Shown here: one piece after another, positions 44,104 through 51,991 of the stretch
Position numbering within the stretch: the first letter of the stretch is position 1
Layout of the letters: each line of letters opens with the position of its first letter
Assembly: GCA_902488815.1 (NCBI GenBank)
Contig: CABTXP010000003.1
Span: 9,314 to 73,313, forward strand
Direction of reading: 5' to 3'
Origin: an uncultured Eubacteriales bacterium
Lineage (GTDB): Bacteria > Bacillota > Clostridia > Tissierellales > Peptoniphilaceae
DNA: 64,000 nucleotides
The notes under the pieces: generated by a model
Databases searched by the model: none
Told to the model about the DNA's origin: nothing
What the model saw: only the letters and a program-made list of their open reading frames with translations
Position numbers and translations under genes: made by a program

Positions 44104-44748
44104 ATGATAGAACTTGTATTTATATTGGATAAGAGCGGATCAATGGAAGGTTTGGAAAAGGACACAATAGGCGGATTTAACTCCATGATTGAAAGGCAAA
44201 AAAAAGAATCGGGAGAAGCCTATGTCTCCACAATATTATTTAACGACGAAAGTAAAGTAATCCACGACAGAGTGCCTATAAAAGACGTGCCCAAGATGTC
44301 TGCGGAAGAATACTATGTAGGAGGCTGCACCGCACTACTTGACGCAGTGGGAGGAGCCATAAGACACATCGGCAACATTCACAAGTACGCCCGCAAAGAA
44401 GATGTGCCGGAAAAGACATTATTTGTAATCACCACCGACGGCATGGAAAACGCCAGCAGAAGGTACAACTACAGAGAAGTAAAAAGACTCATCACCAACC
44501 AAAGAGAAAAATACGGCTGGGAATTTATCTTCTTAGGTGCAAACATCGACGCGGAAGAAGAAGGAGAAAAATTCGGCATCGATAGGGAAATGGCGGTAAA
44601 CTATCACAGCGACGAAAAAGGCACGGAACTAAACTACAGAGTCTTAGGAGAAGCCATAACTCAAGTGAGAAGAAACAAAGGCAGAATGGACAAACACTGG
44701 AAAGACGAAATTACCAAAGACTACAAAAACAGAAAAGATAAAAGATAA
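44104..44748 (+). CDS. Von Willebrand factor A (vWA) domain protein, cytoplasmic
   Basis: A 214-residue protein that is essentially one vWA domain with an intact MIDAS metal site: D9-x-S11-x-S13 (DKSGS), Thr76 in GGCTALLDAV and Asp112 in TTDGMEN. No signal peptide is present, so it is probably intracellular. Related TerY/YfbK-like vWA proteins occur in stress and defence islands. GGGAGG precedes the ATG, and a promoter-like stretch similar to that of the macro gene lies upstream. It is followed 12 nt later by repeat element E. Confidence 0.88.
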   Translation: MIELVFILDKSGSMEGLEKDTIGGFNSMIERQKKESGEAYVSTILFNDESKVIHDRVPIKDVPKMSAEEYYVGGCTALLDAVGGAIRHIGNIHKYARKEDVPEKTLFVITTDGMENASRRYNYREVKRLITNQREKYGWEFIFLGANIDAEEEGEKFGIDREMAVNYHSDEKGTELNYRVLGEAITQVRRNKGRMDKHWKDEITKDYKNRKDKR

Positions 44749-44759
44749 AAAAAGTAATA

Positions 44760-45048
44760 GGGGACATTCCCCGCCAAAGGCGAAGGTGTGTCCCCTTTAA
44801 ACTGTATTTAAATTCAAATCAAAGTCTATTAATGACTAAGCCTTTTATTTTGAGCTATTAATTGAGTTAATTTAACAACTTACATTATTCTTAGGGGACA
44901 TTCGTGAACGAGTGTAACGAGAGAACGTGTGTCCCCGGTATAAAAAAAGGGACACACCCACGCTTCGCTTGCGAATGTCCCCAAGAAGCAACACATATTA
45001 TTCAGGGGACACACGTTACGTTGCAAATGCAACTCCACGAATGTCCCC
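44760..45048. repeat. Composite hairpin element 2 (E, core, F, G, H)
   Basis: Forward element E is at 44760-44795, the 98-bp core at 44796-44893, forward F at 44894-44936, reverse G at 44949-44982 and reverse H at 45005-45048. In the core, AATGACT (44831-44837) pairs with AGCTATT (44853-44859) with one mismatch and one G-U, at the same place as the stem in element 1. The element fills the gap between the vWA gene and the minus-strand gene ending at 45071; nothing else is seen there. Confidence 0.85.
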
Positions 45049-45070
45049 TACATAATGCGTTATACAATTC

Positions 45071-45484
45071 TTATACAAATTTAGGTTTTTTGCCCGGGTT
45101 TTCAAGTTCGAAGGAGTTAAGTATTTGAAGCAAGGTTTCAAAGCCCTTGGGGTATGTGCCTTCGCCCTTTGAGGAGTACAGTTCTCCGCCTAAGTCCACA
45201 CTTAGTTCCCACATGGGGTATGGGCCGTTAAATACATTGGTGTATTCTTCTTTCCAATTTTCCAGTCCCAATTTGGCGATTTCTTCTTTCAAATACTTTA
45301 CGTCGTCGCCCATATCGTTTTCGTAAATATTTTCGCTTTCTTCTCCGAAGTAGATCTCGTCTTCCAATCCTTCTTCGTAAGTGTATCTGATTGTGTCTTT
45401 GAATTTGTCTTCGTTAAAGTAAAACATTTTAAAGACTCCTTCTTCTTGCCAATAGGCAAAGGATAGTTCTCTTAATTCTTTCAT
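45071..45484 (-). CDS. Conserved small acidic protein, unknown
   Basis: A 137-residue acidic, soluble protein with a possible beta-rich start (ELRELSFAYWQEEGVFKMFYF) and many Glu/Tyr residues. No motif or family could be named with confidence. It starts directly at the stop of the preceding DUF3783-like gene (45485), so the two are one transcript and possibly functional partners. Confidence 0.75.
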   Translation of the reverse strand: MKELRELSFAYWQEEGVFKMFYFNEDKFKDTIRYTYEEGLEDEIYFGEESENIYENDMGDDVKYLKEEIAKLGLENWKEEYTNVFNGPYPMWELSVDLGGELYSSKGEGTYPKGFETLLQILNSFELENPGKKPKFV

Positions 45485-46030
45485 TTAGCCCTCCATTTTT
45501 TCCAAATACTTATATAAATTGTTGTAAGCTTCTCTAAGACTTTCTTCCGTCATATTTCTATCTTTGAGTACATCTGTTGCCGCCCCTAAAAACTCTTCCA
45601 ATTTGTCATCGGGTCTCAAGTTTTGCACTTCCGTTGCAATTTTTACCAATTGTTTTAATTTTTCCCATATCATCATGACTTTGTGCTCGCCCATTATGTG
45701 GTCAATTAAATAGCCCAAGGTCCAATTTTTGGAGTTGTCTGTAAGCACGGACTTGTGAGGCACGATTAAATTTTCTTCTCTCTGTCTTTGAAGGAAGTAA
45801 TTTAATTCTTCGTTTGTAAATCCTTTTAACAGGATGTACTCCGTGTCTATGTGGGCAGGGGTCTTTACTTCTTCTTTAAGAAAGCCTTCCATGCCCAAGA
45901 GGTACCCGGTCTTTTGTCCCAAGTCTTCGTCTTTTGCGATTATTATTTCTATGCCTTCTTCCGAGGCGATTTCATTTAGTTTATTTAGTCGTTCTTTTGT
46001 CATTCCATAGCTTAGTATTTTTTTATTCAT
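45485..46030 (-). CDS. DUF3783-like protein
   Basis: A 181-residue soluble protein. Residues about 65-125 (LLKGFTNEELNYFLQRQRE, then a VPHKSVLTDNSKNWTLGYLI stretch) resemble DUF3783, a small domain of unknown function in clostridia that often follows an N-terminal strand-rich segment like the one here. The C-terminal 55 residues are helical. The family is recalled rather than searched. Confidence 0.7.
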   Translation of the reverse strand: MNKKILSYGMTKERLNKLNEIASEEGIEIIIAKDEDLGQKTGYLLGMEGFLKEEVKTPAHIDTEYILLKGFTNEELNYFLQRQREENLIVPHKSVLTDNSKNWTLGYLIDHIMGEHKVMMIWEKLKQLVKIATEVQNLRPDDKLEEFLGAATDVLKDRNMTEESLREAYNNLYKYLEKMEG

Positions 46031-46076
46031 ATCATTCCACCCTCAGGTGGTTTATACCCTTTTTACGGTTTTTTAT

Positions 46077-46817
46077 TTATACTACAAGGCCTCCGTTGGG
46101 ACTTATTATTTGTCCCTGGATGTAGTCGCACTTTCCCGTGACCAAAAATGCTATGAGCTCGGCGATTTCCTCCGGCTCCATCAGCCTGCCTGCAGGGATT
46201 TCTTCTATTAAATATTTTAGCGTCTCTTCTCCCAAGTGCTCACACATTTCCGTTCTAACTGCGCCGGGTGCTATGGAATTTACTATGATGCCTGAGGGGC
46301 CCACTTCTTTTGCAAGGGCTTTTGTCAGTGCATTTACCGCGCCCTTTGATGCGGAGTATGCCACTTCCATGGCGCCTCCCGTTATCCCCCACATGGATGA
46401 GATGTTTAGTATATAGCCTTTGTGATTTTTAAGCATGGTGGGGAGCGCCAGGCTTATGGTGTTGTAAACGCCCGTCACGTTTACGTCAAAAATTTTCTTC
46501 CAAGTCTTTTCGTCCGTGTCTTGGAACAGGGACACACAGTCTATCCCGGCGTTGTTTATTAATATGTCGGGAGACTTGATACTTTCAGTTATTTTTGAGA
46601 AGAGCTCTTCCACTTCTTTGTGATTTGACACGTCGCACTTAAAGGTCATGGCGTTGTGGCCCATGGCTTTTATTTTTTCTACGACTTCATTCGCTTCTCT
46701 TTCTCTTTCTCTATATGTTATTACTATGTCGGAGGGCTCTTCTTCCTTTGCAAGGCGAAGGGCTGCAGCTCGTCCTATGCCGCGACTTCCTCCCGTGATT
46801 AATATACTTTTTCTCAT
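46077..46817 (-). CDS. Short-chain dehydrogenase/reductase, FabG/YmfI-like
   Basis: A 246-residue SDR enzyme. The cofactor site TGGSRGIGRAAAL lies near residue 8, NNAG near 90, the catalytic Ser in NISSMWG, and Tyr/Lys in YSASKGA. The length and the APGAVRTEM segment match 3-oxoacyl-ACP-reductase-like members. It stands alone, away from fatty-acid genes, so the substrate is uncertain. It is divergent from the T-box operon. Confidence 0.9.
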   Translation of the reverse strand: MRKSILITGGSRGIGRAAALRLAKEEEPSDIVITYREREREANEVVEKIKAMGHNAMTFKCDVSNHKEVEELFSKITESIKSPDILINNAGIDCVSLFQDTDEKTWKKIFDVNVTGVYNTISLALPTMLKNHKGYILNISSMWGITGGAMEVAYSASKGAVNALTKALAKEVGPSGIIVNSIAPGAVRTEMCEHLGEETLKYLIEEIPAGRLMEPEEIAELIAFLVTGKCDYIQGQIISPNGGLVV

Positions 46818-46867
46818 GTGACACCTCTTTTATATTGTACTATATAAAATCTTTTTGTATTATTTCC

Positions 46868-46895
46868 TTGTTTTTATTTTTCCTTTTGGTATAAT
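46868..46895 (+). promoter_or_regulatory. Promoter of the T-box amino-acid transporter operon
   Basis: The exact TATAAT at 46890-46895 is preceded by a TTGTTT (46868-46873) at 16 bp. Transcription would begin at about 46902, just before the T-box leader. Confidence 0.7.
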
Positions 46896-46910
46896 GATAT
46901 AAATTTATAA

Positions 46911-47158
46911 AGGCAATAACGAGAGGAGTAGTTTTGCAAAGCTGTTTTTAGAGAGTTCCGGAAGGTGAAAGGGAATAGCGGGCGGCATTATGAATAAAGA
47001 CTTGTTGCTTCGGGGAGGATTAGATGCTCCGACGTTTGTCCACGTTACAGGACCAAGGTATGGCTGTACCTGTTGAGGCAAGGATCGTGAGGTCTTTGCA
47101 AATTTGGGTGGTAACACGAGATTTTCGTCCCTTATGGATGAGAATCTCTTTTTTTATT
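46911..47158 (+). ncRNA. T-box leader controlling an amino-acid ABC transporter, possibly lysine-specific
   Basis: The base of Stem I pairs GCAATAA (46913-46919) with TTGTTGC (47002-47008). The AGTA motif of the specifier loop follows GAGAGG. The 3' side reads GAATAAAGAC, which suggests AAA (Lys) as specifier codon. The T-box sequence is TGGGTGGTAACACG (47105-47118), a variant of GGGTGGTACCGCG; TGGT would pair with a tRNA ending ACCA. The terminator is GAGATTTTCGTCC/GGATGAGAATCTC (47118-47148) plus T9. When uncharged tRNA binds, read-through turns the transporter on. The specifier assignment is tentative. Confidence 0.88.
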
Positions 47159-47173
47159 ATTAGGAGGGAAATC

Positions 47174-48010
47174 ATGAAGAGAAATTTTAGAAGAGTATTG
47201 AGTATCGGTATCTTGGCAGGAACACTTTTATTAAGTGCTTGCGGAGGCGGAAAAGCGAAGGCAGATGACAATGTATTTCGCGTAGGCATGGAGTGCGGTT
47301 ACGCTCCCTACAACTGGACACAGTTAGACGATTCAAACGGCGCCGTGCCTATTGAAGGCTCAAAGGAATTTGCAAACGGCTACGACGTTTTAATGGCAAA
47401 GAAAATTGCGGAAGGCTTAGGCAAAGAACTTAAAATTGTAAAGACTGAATGGGCAGGCCTTTCTCCTGCAGTACAAAGCGGTGTTATTGACGGCATACTT
47501 GCAGGCATGAGCCCGACGGCTGAGAGAAAAGAGTCTATCGACTTTTCAGACCCCTATTGGAAGTCCGACCTTATTATTGTAGTTAAAAAAGATTCACCCT
47601 ATGTAAATGCAAAAACTTTAAACGACTTTAGCGGCGCAACAATTACGGGACAACTTAACACCGTGCACTACGATGTTGTAGATCAAATACCGGGCGTTAA
47701 CAAAAGTGAAGCCATGAAGGACTTTAATGCTGAGAGAGTTGCTTTAAAGAGCGGAATAATCGACGGATATGTTGCGGAAATACCTGAAGGCCTTTCCGTA
47801 GTGGAAGCAATACCTGAGTTTACCTATGTGGAATTTGACGAAGGACAAGGCTTTGAAGTAAGCGACGAAGACATTGCGGTATCCGTAGGACTTAAAAAAG
47901 GTTCAGACCTTACACCTAAGATTAACGAAATTTTAAAGGGCATAAGCGCAGATGAAAGACAGGAAATGATGAAAGAGGCGCTTTCCACACAACCTATAAC
48001 GGAGGAATAA
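47174..48010 (+). CDS. Amino-acid ABC transporter solute-binding lipoprotein
   Basis: A 278-residue protein with a lipoprotein signal (lipobox LLSAC, Cys at about 20) and a family 3 binding-protein fold, shown by FRVGMECGYAPYNW, DVLMAKKIAEGLGKELKIV and GMSPTAERKESIDFSDPYW. An upstream in-frame start inside the T-box is spurious; the ATG at 47174 has GGAGGG upstream. With the next two genes it forms a full importer, probably for lysine or another polar amino acid, given the T-box. Confidence 0.93.
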   Translation: MKRNFRRVLSIGILAGTLLLSACGGGKAKADDNVFRVGMECGYAPYNWTQLDDSNGAVPIEGSKEFANGYDVLMAKKIAEGLGKELKIVKTEWAGLSPAVQSGVIDGILAGMSPTAERKESIDFSDPYWKSDLIIVVKKDSPYVNAKTLNDFSGATITGQLNTVHYDVVDQIPGVNKSEAMKDFNAERVALKSGIIDGYVAEIPEGLSVVEAIPEFTYVEFDEGQGFEVSDEDIAVSVGLKKGSDLTPKINEILKGISADERQEMMKEALSTQPITEE

Positions 48011-48011
48011 A

Positions 48012-48734
48012 ATGCTTTTAAAAATGTGGCAAATTTGGCTGAAGAACTACCCCTTATTTTTAAGGGGTACTCTTCTCACATTAAAAATTTCAATAGTAGG
48101 CACAATAGCAGGCCTTATAATCGGACTGATTGTGGGAATTGTAAGGACAATCCCTGAGAAAAAAGGTGGCGCCGGAATTTTTGTAAAGATTATTAAAAAA
48201 ATCTTAGGCTTTTATATTTTATTTTTCAGAGGCACACCTATGATGGTGCAAGCCATGGTAATTTATTACGGCACGCCCCTCTTTTTCGGCGTAAGACTTG
48301 CCCTGATACCTGCGGCATTTTTTATCGTCTCCATAAACACGGGAGCATATATGTCGGAAGTAGTAAGAGGCGGCATCCTTTCAATAGACAAGGGACAGTT
48401 TGAAGCGGCGGAAGCCTCAGGCATGAGCCACTTCCAAACCATGCTCTATGTAATACTTCCTCAAACTATGAGAAATATTTTGCCGGCAACAGGCAACGAG
48501 TTTGTAATTAATATAAAGGACACGTCCGTACTCAACATAATCGGAGTGTCGGAACTCTTTTTCCAGACAAGTTCAGTTGCGGGAGCGAACTTCGACATGT
48601 TCAACACGTTTTTTGTAACTTGTATCATATACCTAATCATTACCACAATAATCACCTATGTACTTAGAGCCATTGAAAAGAAAATGGACGGCCCCGCAAC
48701 CTTTGAAGTAAAGAGCGGACAAATGCAAGTATAG
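48012..48734 (+). CDS. Amino-acid ABC transporter permease (HisM/GlnP family)
   Basis: A 240-residue permease with about five membrane helices. The polar-amino-acid permease signature reads [13 protein letters not shown] with the upstream coupling segment [28 protein letters not shown] near residue 75 is also typical. It starts one base after the binding-protein stop. As a single permease gene it should form a homodimer. Confidence 0.93.
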   Translation: MLLKMWQIWLKNYPLFLRGTLLTLKISIVGTIAGLIIGLIVGIVRTIPEKKGGAGIFVKIIKKILGFYILFFRGTPMMVQAMVIYYGTPLFFGVRLALIPAAFFIVSINTGAYMSEVVRGGILSIDKGQFEAAEASGMSHFQTMLYVILPQTMRNILPATGNEFVINIKDTSVLNIIGVSELFFQTSSVAGANFDMFNTFFVTCIIYLIITTIITYVLRAIEKKMDGPATFEVKSGQMQV

Positions 48735-48742
48735 GAGGATCT

Positions 48743-49477
48743 ATGGAACTTTTAAGAGTAGAAAATTTAGAGAAGACCTTCGGCACAAATAAAGTCCTTA
48801 AAGGCATAAATTTTACAGTAGAAAAAGGAGAGGTAATTTCCATCATCGGCTCCTCCGGCAGCGGCAAAAGTACACTTTTAAGATGCTTAAACAGATTGGA
48901 AGAGCCGACAAAGGGTAAAATATTTTTAGAAGGCAATGAGATACCTGAAAGCGGCAAAAATTTAAGAGTTATGCGCAGCAAAATGGCAATGGTATTCCAA
49001 AGCTTTAACCTGTACAACAACTTAAATGTACTTGACAACCTTACAATAGGCCCTGTAAAAGTTTTAAAAAAGTCAAAAAAAGAAGCGGAAGAATTGGCGA
49101 TACATTTTTTGACAAAGGTAGGCATGGAAGGCTATGTACAGGCAAAGCCCGCACAACTCTCAGGAGGACAAAAGCAAAGGGTGGCAATAGCAAGAGGCCT
49201 TACAATGGAGCCTGAAATAATGCTCTTTGACGAGCCCACATCAGCCCTTGACCCGGAAATGGTAGGAGAAGTATTGGGCACAATGCAAAATCTTGCAAGA
49301 GAAGGCATGACCATGATAGTTGTGACGCACGAAATGGAATTTGCACGAGACGTTTCCGACAGAGTCCTCTTTATGGACGGGGGAATAATACTTGAACAGG
49401 GAAGCCCCGAAGACATATTTGAGAACCCGAAAGAAGATCGCACAAAGGAATTTTTGAAAAGATTTAACAAAGGCTAA
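48743..49477 (+). CDS. Amino-acid ABC transporter ATPase (GlnQ/HisP family)
   Basis: A 244-residue ATPase with Walker [10 protein letters not shown] (about 36-44), Q-loop FQSFNLY, signature [15 protein letters not shown], Walker [15 protein letters not shown] and switch VTHE. The length and the [14 protein letters not shown] segment fit the polar-amino-acid branch. It is the last gene of the T-box operon; no terminator hairpin is evident in the short gap before the next gene. Confidence 0.94.
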   Translation: MELLRVENLEKTFGTNKVLKGINFTVEKGEVISIIGSSGSGKSTLLRCLNRLEEPTKGKIFLEGNEIPESGKNLRVMRSKMAMVFQSFNLYNNLNVLDNLTIGPVKVLKKSKKEAEELAIHFLTKVGMEGYVQAKPAQLSGGQKQRVAIARGLTMEPEIMLFDEPTSALDPEMVGEVLGTMQNLAREGMTMIVVTHEMEFARDVSDRVLFMDGGIILEQGSPEDIFENPKEDRTKEFLKRFNKG

Positions 49478-49541
49478 TCCTTGAATTATGCTAAAAACAG
49501 GTGTATGATACAGGCAAAGTGATAAACATGGAGGCAAAAAG

Positions 49542-50273
49542 ATGGAAGGAAAAGAACTCTTCAGATTTAATTTAAGATCGTTGGGAGAGGAAGAAAAGTA
49601 CTACGAAATATTTGTAAAAGAAAAATTTTTCGGCGGAAACTATTTTGAAAAGGCAAAGGACGTAGAAGGCTTAAGAGCCGCACTCCTTGCAAAAAATCCG
49701 AAAGACTCTCGCAAGATAAACGCATTTTTTAACTCATTAAACAAACTTAAAAAAGGAGACTACCTTTGGATAAGATCGGGAGAAAATTATGCGGTAGGCC
49801 AAGTAAAGAGTGCACCGAAACTTTCAAGTGAAAACCGCGACAAGTATGGCATCTATGTATGTGTAGATGCGGACTTTAAAGAAGTGGGAGAAATGACTAA
49901 TGCAAAAATTTCAGGCAGCTTTACAGGCGGCACGGCAATCTCCAAGATAAACGACGACGAAGCCCTTTCATACTCGGAAGAAGTATTTAAGAAAGCACCG
50001 GCAAAGAAAGCACCTGCCAAGAAAGCTCCTGCAAAGAAAACGAAAACTGACGAAAAGCCTGAAGGAGTAGAATTCTTTGAAGCAATTCAAGAAGCGGAAG
50101 AAAAAAATGCCGGCATAAAAGAAGCGATGTTCAGTGAACTTTCAAACTACTACATGCTTCAATTCAAGCTTTTGATGGATATGCAAAACCAAATGATGAA
50201 GACATTTATTCAACAAAATATAATGCTTACAGACTTTTTCTTAAAAGCAATGCAAGCGCCAAAAGACAAATAA
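49542..50273 (+). CDS. Unknown protein with Lys/Ala/Pro-rich H1-like linker
   Basis: A 243-residue protein. The N-terminal 145 residues form a mixed domain with KKGDYLWIRSGENYAVGQV, reminiscent of EVE/PUA-like beta-barrel domains, though this is only a resemblance. Next comes a basic linker with KKAPA repeated three times (about 147-163) as in histone-H1-like tails. A C-terminal amphipathic helical segment with many Met and Gln (about 185-240) may oligomerise. GGAGG precedes the ATG and a terminator follows. A nucleic-acid-binding role is inferred from the basic linker only. Confidence 0.75.
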   Translation: MEGKELFRFNLRSLGEEEKYYEIFVKEKFFGGNYFEKAKDVEGLRAALLAKNPKDSRKINAFFNSLNKLKKGDYLWIRSGENYAVGQVKSAPKLSSENRDKYGIYVCVDADFKEVGEMTNAKISGSFTGGTAISKINDDEALSYSEEVFKKAPAKKAPAKKAPAKKTKTDEKPEGVEFFEAIQEAEEKNAGIKEAMFSELSNYYMLQFKLLMDMQNQMMKTFIQQNIMLTDFFLKAMQAPKDK

Positions 50274-50282
50274 AAATATTAT

Positions 50283-50311
50283 AGACTGTGAGAGATCACA
50301 GTCTTTTTTTA
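50283..50311 (+). terminator. Terminator after the H1-like-linker gene
   Basis: AGACTGTGA (50283-50291) pairs perfectly with TCACAGTCT (50296-50304), loop of four, followed by T7. Strong. Confidence 0.9.
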
Positions 50312-50331
50312 TTTGGAGTGGGAATCCGTTT

Positions 50332-50371
50332 GGGGGGGGGGACACTCCCCGCTGAAGGCGAACGTGTGTCC
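50332..50371. repeat. Ten-G tract leading into degenerate hairpin element I
   Basis: Ten consecutive G (50332-50341) run into element I (50338-50371), which begins GGGGACACTC and ends GTGTGTCC followed by AT, so its last two C are lost. The long G run is unusual in this AT-rich genome. It could be a slippage-prone tract or a sequencing error. Confidence 0.7.
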
Positions 50372-50402
50372 ATTTAAACAAATTTTAAATTTACTCTCCA
50401 TC

Positions 50403-50650
50403 GGGGACATTCCCCGCTGAAGGCGAGGGTGTGTCCCCTTTAAGTCATCTTAAAATCCAAAACAAAGTTTATAAACAACTAAGCCTTATTATTTTGAGTT
50501 GTTAATCAAGTTGATTTAATTACTTACACAACACTAAGGGGACACACGTTTCATTCGCTTTGCTCATTCCACGAATGTCCCCAATTGGCAGAACACAACA
50601 TAAAGGGGACACACGGTCGCACCGCTATCGCTATGCTTCCGAGTGTCCCC
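50403..50650. repeat. Composite hairpin element 3 (J, core, K, L)
   Basis: Forward element J is at 50403-50438, the 99-bp core at 50439-50537, reverse K at 50538-50582 and reverse L at 50605-50650. The core stem is ACAACT (50475-50480) with AGTTGT (50497-50502). The pair that is G-C in element 1 is A-T here, so the pairing is kept. The element fills the space between the terminator of the H1-like gene and the convergent SLH gene. No coding potential was seen. Confidence 0.85.
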
Positions 50651-50672
50651 AATATACAATATACATTATTCA

Positions 50673-51911
50673 TTATTCATACTCTACACCTACGGCGGTG
50701 TCTTCTTTGATTATCAGTATTAACTTGTTTTGTGTCGCCATTTTGATTTTGCCGTTTACCGTAAAGTATTTAAGCTTTTTGTTTTGCGGCGGCATTGCCG
50801 TTACCGTTACTCTCGTGCCGCTCTTTACCATGCCTTCGTCGCTGCTTGTAAGTGTGGGGGCAAGGCTTAGTCTTAAAAGGGATCTCTCTTCACGCTTTAA
50901 GACCATGTTTATTTTTTTATAGCCTCCTTCGTAATAGACGAAGGTGCTTTCACTTACATAGCCTTCCGCTTCCGCCTTTACCAAGTGCTTGCCCGGTGAT
51001 ACCGCGGCTCCTTCATACACCGTGCCGTCTAAATAGACTTTGGCGCTTAAAATCTGGCCGATTTCGTTTCGCACTTCTATTTCCAAAGCGTCTTTTTTCT
51101 CTTCTCGTTCCAAAGAATTTATTTGCCTGTCTAAATTTGCTGCGGCATTTCTTATTTCAAATTTGTCATTTGAGTTTTGAAGGACTGACCTTGCCTTTTT
51201 TATTTCATAATTTAAACTTTCCACACTTGATGGAGAGTACTTCATTATGTCTATGCCTTCTGCATATCTTATCTTGTCTTCAAGTTCTCTCTTTATGCTT
51301 TCAATACTTTCGCCGCCCTTTGAGTAGCCTAAATTTGTGGCAGCTCTTTTGAGGATAGCGCAAATTTGAGCGCGGGTAAGTGAGTTTTCAGGGCGGAAGG
51401 TGCCGTCTTCGTAGCCTTCGATTATGCCCAAGGTCTGTAAGGCGTAAATACTTCTTCTGTCAGAGCCCGCTAAGGTCTCCGTGTCTTTAAAGTTGTCCAA
51501 GGTCTTTTCGTCCAAGCGATAGATTTGATTTAATATTCTAACTACTTCCATCCTTGTGGCGGAAGTGTCGGGAGAAAAGTAGTCCCCCTTGTGGACAAGA
51601 TAGTTGCCGCCCTTTGCAAGGTCCAAGGCATCTTTAAACCAGTCCGTGTCCTTTACGTCTTTAAATTCCGCCGAGGACTTTGCCCCGCCTTTTAAAAGAT
51701 TTTTAACCATTTCATAGAGCTCGGCACGGGTGACGTTTTTCACAGGCTTAAACTCGCCTCCGGGGTAGCCCTTTATGTATCCTTTTTTATATGCCCAATC
51801 TATTTCTTTTTCCGCCCAATGTCCTTCCGTGTCTGTAAAGTTTAAAGCAAAACTTTTAAAAGGCACCAATATGAGCAAAAATAATGTCGCGATTAAAATT
51901 ATTCTCTTCAT
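50673..51911 (-). CDS. S-layer-homology (SLH) surface protein with PEGA-like domain
   Basis: A 412-residue secreted protein. The signal peptide covers residues 1-22. Three SLH repeats lie at about 25-185 (FTDTEGHWAEKEIDWAYKKG, then FKDVKDTDWFKDAL and a third with YALQTLGIIEGYEDGTF). A helical segment follows at about 190-270, then a beta domain resembling PEGA (EIGQILSAKVYLDGTVYEGA), and a C-terminal module with two predicted strands pairs. SLH domains attach proteins to pyruvylated wall polymers. It is likely a cell-surface protein; the binding target of its C-terminal part is unknown. Confidence 0.88.
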   Translation of the reverse strand: MKRIILIATLFLLILVPFKSFALNFTDTEGHWAEKEIDWAYKKGYIKGYPGGEFKPVKNVTRAELYEMVKNLLKGGAKSSAEFKDVKDTDWFKDALDLAKGGNYLVHKGDYFSPDTSATRMEVVRILNQIYRLDEKTLDNFKDTETLAGSDRRSIYALQTLGIIEGYEDGTFRPENSLTRAQICAILKRAATNLGYSKGGESIESIKRELEDKIRYAEGIDIMKYSPSSVESLNYEIKKARSVLQNSNDKFEIRNAAANLDRQINSLEREEKKDALEIEVRNEIGQILSAKVYLDGTVYEGAAVSPGKHLVKAEAEGYVSESTFVYYEGGYKKINMVLKREERSLLRLSLAPTLTSSDEGMVKSGTRVTVTAMPPQNKKLKYFTVNGKIKMATQNKLILIIKEDTAVGVEYE

Positions 51912-51991
51912 ATTTTCTCCTTATGTAATATAATAAACTTTGTAGTAAGATAAATCAATTTAGCCGAGAGGCTTTAAACATTGGAGGTATT

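Noticed and set aside
42711..45048. GGGGACA repeats as a CRISPR array
   Set aside because: Units differ in length and inner sequence, come in both orientations and form hairpins; only the ends are conserved.
47024..47173. N-terminal extension of the binding protein into the T-box leader
   Set aside because: The leader is a structured RNA with its own terminator, and the ATG at 47174 has a proper ribosome site and starts a normal lipoprotein signal.
50755..50766. A sixth palindrome-like site GTTTACCGTAAA inside the SLH gene
   Set aside because: Only 12 of the 15 bases match and it lies in coding sequence, far from the cluster; chance or codon-driven.
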